The notes under the pieces: generated by a model | The model's input: the letters and a program-made list of their open reading frames with translations, nothing else | Database searches by the model: none | Told to the model about the DNA's origin: nothing | Program-made: the position numbers and the translations under genes | Source of the DNA: Azospirillum doebereinerae | GTDB taxonomy: Bacteria; Pseudomonadota; Alphaproteobacteria; Azospirillales; Azospirillaceae | Reading direction: 5' to 3' | Assembly (NCBI RefSeq): GCF_003989665.1 | Contig: NZ_RZIJ01000001.1 | Span: 186,001-250,000, forward strand | Length of the DNA: 64,000 nt | Shown: positions 54,213-64,000 of the stretch, one piece after another | Numbering within the stretch: position 1 is the first letter of the stretch | How the letters are laid out: each line of letters opens with the position of its first letter

Positions 54213-54962
54213 ATGATGCACCAACCGCTCTCCATCATTACCATAATCGCCGTCACCTTTCTGCTCGCGGGCGCCGTGAAGGGCATGATCGGGCTGGGAC
54301 TTCCCACAATCGCCATGGGCATGCTCGGTCTCGTCATGCCTCCGGCCGAAGCGGCCTCTTTGCTGATCGTGCCTTCGTTCGTGACGAATGTTTGGCAGTT
54401 GGCGAACGGTCCCGGATTTGGTCCTCTCTTGGAGCGTCTGTGGCCGATGATGGCGGGCGTCTGCCTGGGGACGTGGGTCGGCGCGGGCTTCCTGGCCGGC
54501 GGGTCATCGGGTTTCGCCACCACGGCGCTGGGGATCGCCTTGGTGCTGTACGCGATCCTGGGCCTGTCCTCGATGCGCCTGCGCGTATCGCCTCGGGCCG
54601 AACCATGGATGGCGCCATCGGTCGGACTGGCCACGGGGCTGGTGACCGCCGCCACCGGGGTCTTCGTCCTTCCCGCCGTCCCCTATCTCCAGGCGCTCGC
54701 CCTCGAAAAGGAAGAATTGGTGCAGGCCTTGGGCTTGTCCTTCACGGTATCCACCGTGGCGCTTGCCGCCGGGCTTGCCCAACATGGCGTGTTCGCCGGC
54801 CCGCTCATGGGAGTGTCCCTGCTGGCCTTGGCTCCGGCCCTAGCCGGCATGATGGTCGGCCAATGGCTGCGGCACCGTGTGCGCCAAGCGACCTTCCGGC
54901 GGTGCTTCTTCCTGGGCCTGCTGGCCTTGGGCGTCCATCTGGCTTCACAGACCATGGTCTGA
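54213..54962 (+). CDS. TSUP family permease (TauE/SafE-like)
   Basis: A 249-aa inner-membrane protein with about eight helices of the sulfite exporter TauE/SafE (TSUP) family. The duplicated signature is VKGMIGLGLPTIAMGMLGLV in the first half and GLVTAATGVFVLPAVPYLQA in the second. TSUP proteins carry sulfonates, sulfite or organic sulfur compounds; the substrate here is unknown. The start is uncertain: ATG 54213 was chosen as it opens the first helix. TTG 54177 would add 12 polar residues. It is followed by a terminator shared with the opposing tRNA-Val gene. Confidence 0.88.
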   Translation: MMHQPLSIITIIAVTFLLAGAVKGMIGLGLPTIAMGMLGLVMPPAEAASLLIVPSFVTNVWQLANGPGFGPLLERLWPMMAGVCLGTWVGAGFLAGGSSGFATTALGIALVLYAILGLSSMRLRVSPRAEPWMAPSVGLATGLVTAATGVFVLPAVPYLQALALEKEELVQALGLSFTVSTVALAAGLAQHGVFAGPLMGVSLLALAPALAGMMVGQWLRHRVRQATFRRCFFLGLLALGVHLASQTMV

Positions 54963-55005
54963 ACGGCAATAGCCCCCGGTCTACCGATTTGCCTAAAAAC
55001 GACAA

Positions 55006-55027
55006 AGGCCCCTGCGAAGGGGCCTTG
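55006..55027. terminator. Terminator between the TSUP gene and tRNA-Val
   Basis: AAGGCCCCT (55006-55014) pairs perfectly with AGGGGCCTT (55019-55027) around GCGA. On the minus strand it is followed by a T-rich tract, so it mainly ends the tRNA-Val transcript, and may also end the TSUP transcript. Confidence 0.85.
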
Positions 55028-55054
55028 GAACAGCACTTAACTCGTTGAGATCGT

Positions 55055-55129
55055 TGGTGGGCGATGAGGGGATCGAACCCCCGACATTCTCGGTGTAAAC
55101 GAGACGCTCTACCGCTGAGCTAATCGCCC
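55055..55129 (-). tRNA. tRNA-Val (anticodon TAC)
   Basis: A 75-nt cloverleaf with an encoded CCA, read on the minus strand. The acceptor is GGGCGAT/ATCGCCC and the D arm GCTCAGCGGTAGAGC. The anticodon stem TCTCG/CGAGA encloses TTTACAC, giving TAC. The T arm is GGGGG-TTCGATC-CCCTC. It lies just downstream of the hup gene, a common alphaproteobacterial position. Confidence 0.97.
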
Positions 55130-55187
55130 CAAACGAATCCGGCCGGACAAACGCCCGGCCGGCCGCACTATGCCCTGAACGCAGAGC

Positions 55188-55460
55188 TCAGTTCAAGGCA
55201 TCCTTCAGCGTCTTGCCGGCCTTGAACTTCGGCTGCTTGGACGCCGGGATGTCGATCTTCTCGCCGGTGCGCGGGTTGCGCCCCTCGCTGGCGGCACGCT
55301 CGGCGACCGCGAAGGTGCCGAAGCCGACCAAGCGGACCTCGTCGCCCTTCTTCAGCGAGTCGGCGATGCCGTCGAACACTGCATCGACCGCCTTGGTCGC
55401 GTCGGTTTTAGACAAACCAGACGCATCGGCCACATGCGCCACGAGATCGTTCTTATTCAC
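55188..55460 (-). CDS. hup: HU family DNA-binding protein
   Basis: A 90-aa histone-like nucleoid protein. The N-terminus MNKNDLVAHVADASGLSKTD, the KKGDEVRLVGFGTF strand and the DNA-binding beta arm ERAASEGRNPRTGEKIDIPA (with the intercalating proline) are canonical for HU. As a dimer it bends and compacts DNA. It follows lon (205-bp gap) in the same direction, completing the tig-clpP-clpX-lon-hup order. The C-terminus FKAGKTLKDALN matches alphaproteobacterial HU-beta. Confidence 0.97.
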   Translation of the reverse strand: MNKNDLVAHVADASGLSKTDATKAVDAVFDGIADSLKKGDEVRLVGFGTFAVAERAASEGRNPRTGEKIDIPASKQPKFKAGKTLKDALN

Positions 55461-55664
55461 GCAATCCCCCTTCCGAAGTCATCAAATACTCAACACCAAA
55501 AAGCCGCCCCACGACTTTTCGGGGGCAAAGGATAATCACAGCGTCACCCGCCCGTCAATTGGAGACGAGCGGGCAATGCCATGCACACCCAGGCATTCTC
55601 TGGGGCATTCTCTGAGACGCTCCCTCAGGCGTTGCACCTTCGGAAACACCTCAACCCGGATCGA

Positions 55665-58085
55665 TCAGTGGCGCAGGGAGTCACCCTTGTCGCCCGCGGT
55701 CTTGTCGGCGGCCTTCACGGTGGCCGCGTCCATATCGGCCTCGGTCCACTCGATCGGCTCGACCGGACGGGTCAGCGCGTTGCGCAGAACCTCGTCCACC
55801 GTGCCGACCGGGATGATCTCCAGCCCGCGCTTCACGTTGTCGGGGATGTCCGCCAGATCCTTTTCGTTGTCCTTCGGGATCAGCACATGCTTGATGCCGC
55901 CCCGCAGGGCCGCCAGCAGCTTCTCCTTCAGGCCGCCGATGGGGAGCACACGGCCGCGCAGCGTGATCTCACCGGTCATCGCCACGTCCTTGCGCACCGG
56001 AATGCCGGTCAGCACCGAGACGATGGAGGTGGCCATGGCGACGCCGGCGGACGGGCCGTCCTTCGGCGTCGCGCCTTCGGGAACGTGGACGTGGATGTCC
56101 TTCTTCTCGAACAGCGTCGGCTTGATGCCGAAGGCAACGGCGCGCGACTTGACGTAGCTCTCGGCCGCTTGGACCGATTCCTTCATCACGTCGCCGAGTT
56201 TGCCGGTGGTGGTGACGCGGCCCTTGCCGGGCAGGCCCACCGCCTCGATCGACAGCAACTCGCCACCCACCTCGGTCCAGGCCAGACCGGTGGTCACGCC
56301 CACCAGATCCTCAAGCTCCGCCTCGCCATAGTGGAAGCGGCGGACGCCGGCATACTTGTCGAGGTTGCGGCGGGTCACGGCGACCTTGCCGGCGCCCGAC
56401 GGCTTCATCAGGATTTCCTTGACCGCCTTGCGGCACAGGTTGGCGATCTCGCGCTCCAGGCTGCGGACGCCGGCCTCCCGCGTGTAGTAGCGGATCAGGT
56501 CCTTCATCGCGTCGTCGGAGATCGAGAACTCGCCCTTCTTCAGGCCGTTCGCCTCGATCTGCTTCTCGATCAGGTGTCGCTTGGAGATCTCGACCTTCTC
56601 GTCCTCGGTGTAGCCGGCGACGCGGATGATCTCCATGCGGTCCAGCAGCGGCTGCGGCATGCGCATGGTGTTGGCCGTGCAGACGAACATCACGTCGGAC
56701 AGGTCGTAGTCGACCTCCAGGTAATGGTCGTTGAAGGTGCCGTTCTGCTCGGGATCCAAGACCTCCAGCAGCGCCGAGGACGGGTCGCCGCGCCAGTCGG
56801 CGCCCAGCTTGTCGATCTCGTCGAGAAGGAACAGCGGGTTGGACGACTTGGCCTTCTTCATGCCCTGGATGACCTTGCCGGGCATCGAGCCGATGTAGGT
56901 CCGGCGGTGGCCGCGCACTTCGGCCTCGTCGCGCACGCCGCCCAGCGACATGCGGACGAAGTTGCGGCCCGTGGACTTGGCGATCGACTTGCCGAGCGAG
57001 GTCTTGCCGACGCCGGGCGGGCCGACGAGGCAGAGGATCGGCCCCTTCACCTTGTTCATGCGGTTCTGGACGGCGAGGTATTCAAGGATGCGCTCCTTGA
57101 CCTTGTCCAGGCCGTAATGGTCGGCGTCCAGAACCTTCTGCGCCAGCTTCAGGTCGCGCTTCACCTTGGTGCGCTTCTTCCACGGAATGGACAGCATCCA
57201 GTCCAAGTAGTTGCGCACCACGGTCGCCTCAGCCGACATCGGGCTCATCGAGCGCAGCTTCTTCAGCTCCGCCAGGGCCTTGTCGCGGGCTTCCTTGGGG
57301 AAACGGGTCTTGTTGATCTTCTCTTCCAGCTCGGCCGACTCGTCGCGGCCGTCCTCGGTCTCGCCGAGTTCCTTCTGGATCGCCTTGAGCTGCTCGTTCA
57401 GGTAATACTCGCGCTGGGTCTTCTCCATCTGCCGCTTGACGCGGTTGCGGATGCGCTTTTCCACCTGAAGCACGCCGATCTCGCCTTCCATGAAGGCATA
57501 GACCCGTTCCAGCCGTTCGGACACCGTGGCGCATTCCAGAAGCTGCTGCTTCTCCGGAATCTTCAGCGCGAGGTGCGAGGCGACGGTGTCGGCCAGCTTG
57601 CCCGATTCCTCGATCTGGTTGATCGAGACCAGGACCTCCGGCGGGATCTTCTTGTTCAGCTTGATGTACTGCTCGAACTGCGAGACGACGGCGCGGCTCA
57701 GGGCTTCGAGCTCCTGGTTCTCGCCAGTCTTCTCCTCGATCAGTTCGGCCTGGGCCTGGAAGAACTCCTCGTTGTCGGCGAACTTGGTGATGGCGGCGCG
57801 CTGGCCGCCCTCCACCAGCACCTTGACGGTGCCGTCCGGCAGCTTGAGAAGCTGCAACACGGTCCCGATGGTGCCGACGCTGTAGATATCCGCCGGGGTC
57901 GGATCGTCCTGCGCGGCGTTCTTCTGGGTGACCAGCAGGATCTGCTTGTCATCCTTCATCACGTCTTCCAACGCGCGCACGGACTTCTCGCGCCCGACGA
58001 ACAGCGGCACGATCATGTGGGGGAACACCACGATGTCGCGCAGCGGGAGGACGGGGTAGAGGTCACCACGGGAGAGTTCGATCAT
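55665..58085 (-). CDS. lon: ATP-dependent Lon protease
   Basis: An 806-aa AAA+ serine protease degrading misfolded and regulatory proteins in the cytoplasm. The N-terminal substrate domain opens with [20 protein letters not shown]. Walker A is [17 protein letters not shown] and Walker [14 protein letters not shown]. The catalytic Ser is at 679 in [13 protein letters not shown], and the Lys lies in [18 protein letters not shown] 58085 starts at the family N-terminus; upstream codons are unrelated. A chemoreceptor gene separates it from clpX. Its own promoter probably lies in the 219-bp gap upstream. Confidence 0.98.
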   Translation of the reverse strand: MIELSRGDLYPVLPLRDIVVFPHMIVPLFVGREKSVRALEDVMKDDKQILLVTQKNAAQDDPTPADIYSVGTIGTVLQLLKLPDGTVKVLVEGGQRAAITKFADNEEFFQAQAELIEEKTGENQELEALSRAVVSQFEQYIKLNKKIPPEVLVSINQIEESGKLADTVASHLALKIPEKQQLLECATVSERLERVYAFMEGEIGVLQVEKRIRNRVKRQMEKTQREYYLNEQLKAIQKELGETEDGRDESAELEEKINKTRFPKEARDKALAELKKLRSMSPMSAEATVVRNYLDWMLSIPWKKRTKVKRDLKLAQKVLDADHYGLDKVKERILEYLAVQNRMNKVKGPILCLVGPPGVGKTSLGKSIAKSTGRNFVRMSLGGVRDEAEVRGHRRTYIGSMPGKVIQGMKKAKSSNPLFLLDEIDKLGADWRGDPSSALLEVLDPEQNGTFNDHYLEVDYDLSDVMFVCTANTMRMPQPLLDRMEIIRVAGYTEDEKVEISKRHLIEKQIEANGLKKGEFSISDDAMKDLIRYYTREAGVRSLEREIANLCRKAVKEILMKPSGAGKVAVTRRNLDKYAGVRRFHYGEAELEDLVGVTTGLAWTEVGGELLSIEAVGLPGKGRVTTTGKLGDVMKESVQAAESYVKSRAVAFGIKPTLFEKKDIHVHVPEGATPKDGPSAGVAMATSIVSVLTGIPVRKDVAMTGEITLRGRVLPIGGLKEKLLAALRGGIKHVLIPKDNEKDLADIPDNVKRGLEIIPVGTVDEVLRNALTRPVEPIEWTEADMDAATVKAADKTAGDKGDSLRH

Positions 58086-58176
58086 CGGCAGGGCCTCAGT
58101 GAAAGGATCGCCGCCAGCCCGGAATGGGCCTGACGCGGCCCCCGCCTTACGCAACAAGCGCGGGGATCGGAAACGG

Positions 58177-58192
58177 CACGTTGACTAACGTG
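58177..58192. promoter_or_regulatory. Short palindrome upstream of lon
   Basis: CACGTT-GACT-AACGTG (58177-58192) is a 6-bp inverted repeat with a 4-base spacer, about 90 bp before the lon start codon. It could be an operator for lon; significance is uncertain. Confidence 0.25.
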
Positions 58193-58234
58193 GCACACGC
58201 CCCGGTGCCCTTCAAGGGGTTGACGGCGGCGGCG

Positions 58235-58270
58235 GGCCGTTTCCTCGCCGCGACGCGGCGGAAAACGGCC
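58235..58270 (-). terminator. Extended hairpin after the chemoreceptor gene
   Basis: GGCCGTTT (58235-58242) pairs with AAACGGCC (58263-58270), enclosing an inner CGCCGC-GAC-GCGGCG stem. It lies 34 bp beyond the chemoreceptor stop on the minus strand, ahead of lon. It lacks a T-run. Confidence 0.5.
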
Positions 58271-58304
58271 TCTCCCTCCCCTTTCATCACCGTTCTTCGA
58301 TGAT

Positions 58305-60377
58305 TCAGGCCGCGGCAAGCCGTTGGACGTAGCCATCGACGGTCGTGCGCAGCGTTCCGGCCTCATCGGTGAGCCCGCGCGACGCCGCCAGCAGCTCGCC
58401 CGAGGCGATCCGCGTGCTTTCCGCGGTGGCGGCGACCTGCCCGATGGTGCCGGACACTTCGCTGGTGCCTTGCGCGGCCGCCTGAATGTTGCGGGCGATC
58501 TCCCGCGTCGCGGCGTTCTGCTCCTCCACCGCAGCGGCGACCGCGGCGGCGGCCTCGCTGATCGCGGCGACGGTGCGGCTGATCGCGCCGATGGCGTTCA
58601 CCGCGCTGCCGCTGACGTCGCGGATCTCGCCGACGCGGAGCTGGATGTCCTCGGTCGCTTTCGCCGTTTGGCCGGCGAGGCTCTTGACCTCGCTGGCGAC
58701 CACCGCGAATCCTTTTCCGGCCTCGCCCGCGCGCGCCGCCTCGATGGTGGCGTTCAGCGCCAGCAGGTTGGTCTGCGAGGCGATCGAGTTGATTATGTCG
58801 ACCACCGACCCGATCCCCGCCGCGCGTTCGGCCAGGGTCGCCACGATCCCGGCGGTGGTGCCGGCCTCGCGCACCGCGTCCTGGGCGATGCGCGCCGCGT
58901 CGTCGATGCGCCGGCCGATCTCGCCGCTCGACGCCTGGAGTTGCTCGGAGGCGGCGGCGACGGTCTGGATGTTGCCGGTGGCGTCGGCCGAGGCGGAGGC
59001 CACCGCGTTGGAGCGCGACGAGGTGCTTTCCGCGGCGTCGGAGAGGCGCTCGGAACTGCCGCGCACGCTTTCCGCCGTGCTCGACAGGTGGCGAACCACC
59101 GATTCGAGCTGGCCCACGAACTCCTGCGTCGCCCGTTCCGTCTCCTGGCGCCGCGCCTCGCGCTGCTCCCGCTCGGCGTTGCGCCGGGTCTCGGCCTCGT
59201 CGGCGGCGCGGGCGCGGTCCTGCAGCACGCCGATGGCCGAGGCCATCTCGCCGATCTCGTCCCGACGCCCGCCATGCGGCACGTCGAGGTCGCGCCGCCC
59301 GCCGGCGATGGCGCCGACCACCCCGGCCAGCTCGACGATCGGCCGGATGGCGCGGCGGGTGATGGCGACGCCGACCGCCGCCAGCGCGATCACCGCGAGC
59401 CCCAGCACGGCGAGCGCCATCACCAGATGACGAATCGCCAACGCGTGGTGGGTCTCCGTCAGGTCACGGGCGCTCAGGAAACCAGCGTCGCGGATCGCCA
59501 GCAGATTCTGCAGCAGCGGCGAGGCCGAGCGGCGCCATTCGGCGCTGTCCAGATCATAGGCCGCCCCCTTGCGCGAGGCGTCGAGAACCCGCGCCTTGTA
59601 AGCGCCGAACCCCTGCACATAGCCCTTGCGCGCGACCTCCAGCGCCGCCCGCAGGCCGGCTCCCATGTCGCCGGCGACGATGTCGTCCTCGACCGAGGCC
59701 CAGCTTTCCTGGATGCGCCCCTCCAGCAGCAGCGCCTCGCGCTCCGCCTCGGGCGTGAAGGGCTTGCCGGAGCCCAGCGTCCGCAGGAAGAGGACCGATT
59801 GCTGGCCCGCCACCTCGCGCATCGCCGCCGCCCGCCCGGCGACGTCGGCGCGGTCGCCGGCGGTGGCGTCAAGGTCGGTCAGCCGGTGCCCGAGCCCGTT
59901 CGTCGTCGCGCTCACCGCCGACGTTACCCCGACCATCGCCGCGAAGAAGCGGGCCGGCGCGTCGGCCGGCCGGCCGGCGCGGTCCAGGGGCAGCCAGCCG
60001 TCGACCGTGCGGCGGACCTCCGCCAGCTTTCCCGCCAGCCCGGACAACTCGGACAGCGCCCTGGCGTCGCCGAAGGCCATGGCGCTGGCCATCAGCCGCT
60101 CGCGCGCGCCGTCGGCCTGGGCGCGGGCCTTGGTCAGCGAATCCCGCGTCGCCGCGTCCGCCGCCACGCCGGCCGCCAGCGGCAGGTTGATGACGCCACG
60201 CTCCAGCGCCAGCGCCTCGTTCAAGGCCGCGGCGCTGCCCAGCACGTCGACGATGGCCCGCGCGTCGGACGCCCGGCCGGCCGAGCGGGTTTCCTGCACC
60301 GCCAGCCAGCAGGCCGGGACCGCCGCAACAATTCCAACACTCGCCAGACATATATAGAGGAAGCTGCGTATTTTCAT
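58305..60377 (-). CDS. Membrane methyl-accepting chemotaxis protein
   Basis: A 690-aa chemoreceptor. TM1 is at about 5-27 and TM2 at about 315-340, enclosing a periplasmic all-helical region of about 290 residues that may be a four-helix or NIT-like bundle ([15 protein letters not shown] resembles the start of NIT domains; tentative). HAMP follows ([20 protein letters not shown]), then the cytoplasmic signalling hairpin with the tip [20 protein letters not shown] and [20 protein letters not shown]. The ligand is unknown. It lies between clpX and lon, genes that are usually adjacent, and is on the same strand. This looks like a lineage-specific insertion. Confidence 0.93.
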   Translation of the reverse strand: MKIRSFLYICLASVGIVAAVPACWLAVQETRSAGRASDARAIVDVLGSAAALNEALALERGVINLPLAAGVAADAATRDSLTKARAQADGARERLMASAMAFGDARALSELSGLAGKLAEVRRTVDGWLPLDRAGRPADAPARFFAAMVGVTSAVSATTNGLGHRLTDLDATAGDRADVAGRAAAMREVAGQQSVLFLRTLGSGKPFTPEAEREALLLEGRIQESWASVEDDIVAGDMGAGLRAALEVARKGYVQGFGAYKARVLDASRKGAAYDLDSAEWRRSASPLLQNLLAIRDAGFLSARDLTETHHALAIRHLVMALAVLGLAVIALAAVGVAITRRAIRPIVELAGVVGAIAGGRRDLDVPHGGRRDEIGEMASAIGVLQDRARAADEAETRRNAEREQREARRQETERATQEFVGQLESVVRHLSSTAESVRGSSERLSDAAESTSSRSNAVASASADATGNIQTVAAASEQLQASSGEIGRRIDDAARIAQDAVREAGTTAGIVATLAERAAGIGSVVDIINSIASQTNLLALNATIEAARAGEAGKGFAVVASEVKSLAGQTAKATEDIQLRVGEIRDVSGSAVNAIGAISRTVAAISEAAAAVAAAVEEQNAATREIARNIQAAAQGTSEVSGTIGQVAATAESTRIASGELLAASRGLTDEAGTLRTTVDGYVQRLAAA

Positions 60378-60546
60378 GTCACGCTCGCCGATGCATTGTT
60401 ATTCAGCTTCGTTGGATAATGACGGGAAGGATTTGTTTCGAACCCCACCAATCTTTTTTCCAATCAGTTCTTGGCGGTGAGCATATCACGCACGAACAAT
60501 TCGCAGAAATACCTCACGTCATGGAATAAGGGTTTCCATCCGGAAA

Positions 60547-60574
60547 CAAAAAAGGGCGCCGAAGCGCCCTTTTT
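60547..60574. terminator. Rho-independent terminator after clpX
   Basis: GGGCGC and GCGCCC around a short CGAA loop (60554-60569), flanked by an A-run on one side and TTTTT on the other, so it reads as a terminator on both strands. It lies about 30 bp past the clpX stop and separates the clp genes from the chemoreceptor gene. Confidence 0.93.
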
Positions 60575-60604
60575 CATCGTACAGACCGGAAAGGCCGAAA
60601 ATCG

Positions 60605-61867
60605 TCAGGCCCCCGGAGCCTCGCTGCGGCGCTCTGCATGGACGTAGAGCGGCTTGGCCCGCCCCTCGACGACCTCCTTGTTGACCAGGATGCTCTCGAT
60701 TCCCGACAGGCCGGGAAGGTCGAACATCGGGTCGAGCAGGATCGCCTCCATGATGGAGCGCAGGCCGCGCGCGCCGGTCTTGCGGGCGATCGCCTTGTGC
60801 GAAATGGCCCTCAGCGCGTCCTCGGAGAATTCGAGGTGCACGTCCTCCATCTCGAACAGGCGCTGGTACTGCTTGACCAGCGCGTTCTTCGGCTTGCTCA
60901 GGATCTCGACCAGCGCCGGCTCGTCCAGGTCGGACAGGGTGGCCAACACCGGCAGGCGGCCGATGAACTCGGGGATCAGGCCGAACTTCAGCAGATCCTC
61001 GGGCTCGACCTCGTGCAGGATGTCGCCGGTCGTCCGCTCGTCGGGGCCGCGCACGTCGGCGCCGAAGCCGATGCTGGTGCCCTTGCCGCGCTGGGCGATG
61101 ATCTTGTCCAGCCCGGCGAAGGCGCCGCCGCAGATGAACAGGATGTTGCTGGTGTCGACCTGCAGGAATTCCTGCTGCGGGTGCTTGCGCCCGCCCTGCG
61201 GCGGCACGGAGGCGACGGTGCCCTCCATGATCTTCAGCAGGGCCTGCTGGACGCCCTCGCCCGACACGTCGCGGGTGATCGACGGGTTGTCGGACTTGCG
61301 GCTGATCTTGTCGACCTCGTCGATGTAGACGATGCCGCGCTGCGCCCGCTCGACGTTGTAGTCGGCGGCCTGGAGCAGCTTGAGGATGATGTTCTCGACG
61401 TCCTCGCCGACGTAACCGGCCTCGGTCAGCGTCGTGGCGTCGGCCATCGTGAAGGGCACGTCGATGATCCGCGCCAGCGTCTGGGCGAGCAGCGTCTTGC
61501 CGCACCCCGTCGGACCGATCAGCAGGATGTTCGACTTGGCGAGTTCGACGTCGTTGTGCTTCGTTCCGTGCGCCAGCCGCTTGTAATGATTGTGGACCGC
61601 GACCGAGAGAACGCGCTTGGCGTAGATCTGGCCGATCACATAATCATCGAGCACCGCTTGGATGTCGCGCGGAGTCGGAACCCCATCGCGGGACTTCACG
61701 AGGGTGGTCTTGTTCTCCTCGCGAATGATATCCATGCACAGCTCGACGCATTCATCGCAGATGAACACCGTCGGACCGGCAATCAGCTTGCGGACCTCGT
61801 GCTGGCTCTTGCCGCAGAAGGAGCAGTAGAGCGTATTCTTCGAATCGCCGCTGCTGGACTTGCTCAT
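60605..61867 (-). CDS. clpX: ATP-dependent Clp protease ATPase subunit ClpX
   Basis: A 420-aa AAA+ unfoldase that feeds substrates to ClpP. The N-terminal zinc domain has C15, C18, C37 and C40 ([22 protein letters not shown]). Walker A is [18 protein letters not shown], Walker [15 protein letters not shown], and the pore loop [23 protein letters not shown] marks the C-terminal sensor-2 domain. In alphaproteobacteria ClpXP controls the cell cycle. The start at 61867 matches the family. It lies 198 bp downstream of clpP and ends at a strong terminator. Confidence 0.98.
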   Translation of the reverse strand: MSKSSSGDSKNTLYCSFCGKSQHEVRKLIAGPTVFICDECVELCMDIIREENKTTLVKSRDGVPTPRDIQAVLDDYVIGQIYAKRVLSVAVHNHYKRLAHGTKHNDVELAKSNILLIGPTGCGKTLLAQTLARIIDVPFTMADATTLTEAGYVGEDVENIILKLLQAADYNVERAQRGIVYIDEVDKISRKSDNPSITRDVSGEGVQQALLKIMEGTVASVPPQGGRKHPQQEFLQVDTSNILFICGGAFAGLDKIIAQRGKGTSIGFGADVRGPDERTTGDILHEVEPEDLLKFGLIPEFIGRLPVLATLSDLDEPALVEILSKPKNALVKQYQRLFEMEDVHLEFSEDALRAISHKAIARKTGARGLRSIMEAILLDPMFDLPGLSGIESILVNKEVVEGRAKPLYVHAERRSEAPGA

Positions 61868-62065
61868 CGGTACTCCGTCATCTCGCGGGGGGCGTGGCCC
61901 GAGGACCATACCCGTTCGCGGCGCCCCCCGACGCCGGTCCATTCAGAGGTTGTCACGGGCGACGCCCCTGACAAGGCCACATCTCGATTCAGCCCAGTGT
62001 CGAGCCGTTCCTCCGTGCATTCAACAACAGCGAAACGGCCCGATCAACCCTTTGTTCGATCCGCC

Positions 62066-62695
<630 letters not shown>

Positions 62696-62810
62696 GTGTT
62701 CTTCCCTGCCCCCGCAGTTGGCTGGACCGGTGTTCGTTCCCGGCACGAAACCACATATAGGCGCCGCCGGGGGCGGGCGGAAGCCCACCCCCACTCCTTT
62801 TGGGAGTTTG

Positions 62811-64000
62811 TTACGCCTCGGCGCTCTCTTCGTCCTCGTCCTTGGTCAGTTCGTCGACGGTGACCGTCGTCTCGGTGACCTTGGCCAGCTCGAGGATGTG
62901 GTCGACGACCTTGTCCTCGAAGATGGGCGCGCGCAGGTTTTCCAGCGCCTGCTGGTTCTGCTTGAAGAACTCGAACACCTGACGCTCCTGGCCGGGGAAG
63001 CGGCGAGCCTCCTCGATCAGCGCGCGGTTCACCTCGTCCTGGGTGACCTGGATGTTGTTGCGGCGGCCCACCTCGGACAGCAGCAGGCCCAAGCGGACGC
63101 GGCGCTCGGCGATGGCGCGGTATTCGGTCTTCAGCTCGTCCTCGGACTTGTCGGCGTCCTCACCGGCGTTGCCGTTCTTCAGCTCTTCCTGCAGGCGGGC
63201 CCAGATGCCCTCGAACTCGATGTCGACCATGCCGGCCGGCACCTCGAAGGAGTGGCCCTCGGCCAGCTTGTCGAGCAGCTGGCGCTTCACGCGCAGGCGC
63301 GACAGCTTGGCGTATTCGCCCTTGATGCGGTCGCGGACGGCTTCGCGCATCTTCTCCAGGCTCTCCATGCCGAACTCCTTGGCGAGGTCGTCGTTGACCT
63401 CGGCCGGGACGTTCTTGCGGAGCTCCTTGACGTCCACCTCGAACACCGTGGCGGCGCCCTTCAGGCGCTCGTGCGGGTAGTCCTCGGGGAAGGTGACGCT
63501 GATGGTCCGGTGCTCGCCGGCCTTGGCGCCGACCAGCTGCTCCTCGAAGCCCGGCACGAAGCGGCCGGCGCCCAGCTCCAGGGGATAGTCCTTGCCGTCC
63601 ATGCCCGGCAGGGCCTCACCGTCCACCGAACCGGCGAAGTCGATCAGCGCGATGTCGCCGGTCTCGGCGCCACGGTCCTCGGTGACCGGGGCCTGGGTCG
63701 AATGCGCGCTGGCCAGCTTGGCCAGGGCCTCCTCCACCGACTCGTCGGTCACCTCGGCGACCGGCTTCTCCAGCTCGATCGCGCCGAACTCGCCCGGCTC
63801 GACGTCGGGCAGCAGCTCGACGGCCATCTTGTAGGTGAGGTCGCCGTTCTCTTCGTACTTCTCGACCTCGATCTTCGGCTGGAGCGCCACGCGCAGGCCC
63901 CGCTCGCTCAGCGCCTGGCGCGAGCTGTCGGAGATGGCGTCCTCCAGCACCTCGGACAGCACGCCGCCGTGGTAGCGCTGCTTGATCACGCTCACCGGAA
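62811..64000 (-). CDS. tig: Trigger factor (5' end beyond the window)
   Basis: The C-terminal 396 or so codons of trigger factor, the ribosome-bound chaperone and peptidyl-prolyl isomerase. The frame stays open to base 64000. The first visible residues ([11 protein letters not shown]) match the end of the family's ribosome-binding segment, so roughly 50 N-terminal residues lie outside the window. An internal GTG at 63995 is not a real start. The FKBP-type domain (about [20 protein letters not shown]) and the helical chaperone arms follow, ending in an acidic tail ([11 protein letters not shown]). It heads the tig-clpP-clpX group. Confidence 0.96.
   Translation of the reverse strand, partial: PVSVIKQRYHGGVLSEVLEDAISDSSRQALSERGLRVALQPKIEVEKYEENGDLTYKMAVELLPDVEPGEFGAIELEKPVAEVTDESVEEALAKLASAHSTQAPVTEDRGAETGDIALIDFAGSVDGEALPGMDGKDYPLELGAGRFVPGFEEQLVGAKAGEHRTISVTFPEDYPHERLKGAATVFEVDVKELRKNVPAEVNDDLAKEFGMESLEKMREAVRDRIKGEYAKLSRLRVKRQLLDKLAEGHSFEVPAGMVDIEFEGIWARLQEELKNGNAGEDADKSEDELKTEYRAIAERRVRLGLLLSEVGRRNNIQVTQDEVNRALIEEARRFPGQERQVFEFFKQNQQALENLRAPIFEDKVVDHILELAKVTETTVTVDELTKDEDEESAEA

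Noticed and set aside
55581..58133. An 850-codon plus-strand open frame opposite lon
   Set aside because: Antisense shadow of lon; composition is Leu/His/Gln/Asp-biased and it has no domain.
63993..63995. GTG as the start of tig
   Set aside because: It lies inside the conserved ribosome-binding segment of trigger factor, so the true start is outside the window.

Overview
The window reads as a chromosomal segment of a high-GC alphaproteobacterium, most likely Azospirillum or a close relative in the Rhodospirillales. Three things support this: the conserved tig-clpP-clpX-lon-hup order with a downstream tRNA-Val, the alphaproteobacterial pairings murA-DUF2948 and dapF-mtaB-ftsY, and the wealth of chemoreceptors and PAS sensor kinases, one chemoreceptor ending in a PilZ domain. 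Many genes are housekeeping (murA, dcd, aroC, hisS, pyrC, leuB, leuD, dapF, ftsY, lon, clpX, clpP, tig), which favours the main chromosome. No CRISPR array, intact insertion sequence, prophage or rRNA gene was seen.

Layout. 0.3-5.4 kb: a LuxR-type regulator with a degenerate receiver, a DJ-1/PfpI protein, and a minus-strand dcd-murA-DUF2948 group. 5.2-14.9 kb: a polysaccharide region. A minus-strand unit (112-aa protein, asparagine synthase-like amidotransferase, translationally coupled 53-aa protein) diverges from a plus-strand operon of a UDP-glucuronate epimerase, a GT4 glycosyltransferase, a WecA/WbpL-type initiating transferase, an NDP-sugar reductase and a membrane-bound WbpM-type 4,6-dehydratase. 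This set fits synthesis and loading of a UDP-QuiNAc or FucNAc type sugar on undecaprenyl phosphate. An AT-richer segment of about 0.8 kb carrying a DUF6481 gene has been inserted after the first gene of that operon and is flanked by a 24-bp direct repeat of the epimerase 3' end. 15-19 kb: two identical tRNA-Thr genes, aroC, a secreted protein, and an AraC regulator with an EamA exporter. 19-25 kb: a soluble globin-MCP-PilZ receptor, two small exported or anchored proteins (one made of 21-residue repeats) and a multi-PAS histidine kinase.

25-45 kb is mostly metabolism: enoyl-CoA hydratase, CoA-binding protein, O-acetylhomoserine sulfhydrylase, pyrC, hisS, a divergent penicillin-binding protein, a dienelactone-hydrolase-like protein, a PleD-like diguanylate cyclase, zapE, a Cache/PAS kinase, pdxY, a CitE-family lyase, a KGG-repeat stress protein, leuB and leuD. 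45-50.5 kb: an S9 peptidase, then a three-gene GtrC/GtrB/GtrA-like glycosylation module that could decorate the O-antigen built by the 8-15 kb cluster. 50.6-55 kb: dapF, mtaB, ftsY and a TSUP permease. 55-64 kb: tRNA-Val, hup, lon, a second chemoreceptor wedged between lon and clpX, clpX, clpP and the 3' part of tig, which runs off the window.

Two copies of a 111-bp imperfect palindromic element (2167-2277 and 18941-19051) sit in convergent gene junctions with nearly the same spacing and probably act as bidirectional terminators. Starts were chosen by eye from ribosome-binding sites and family lengths. No database search was run.
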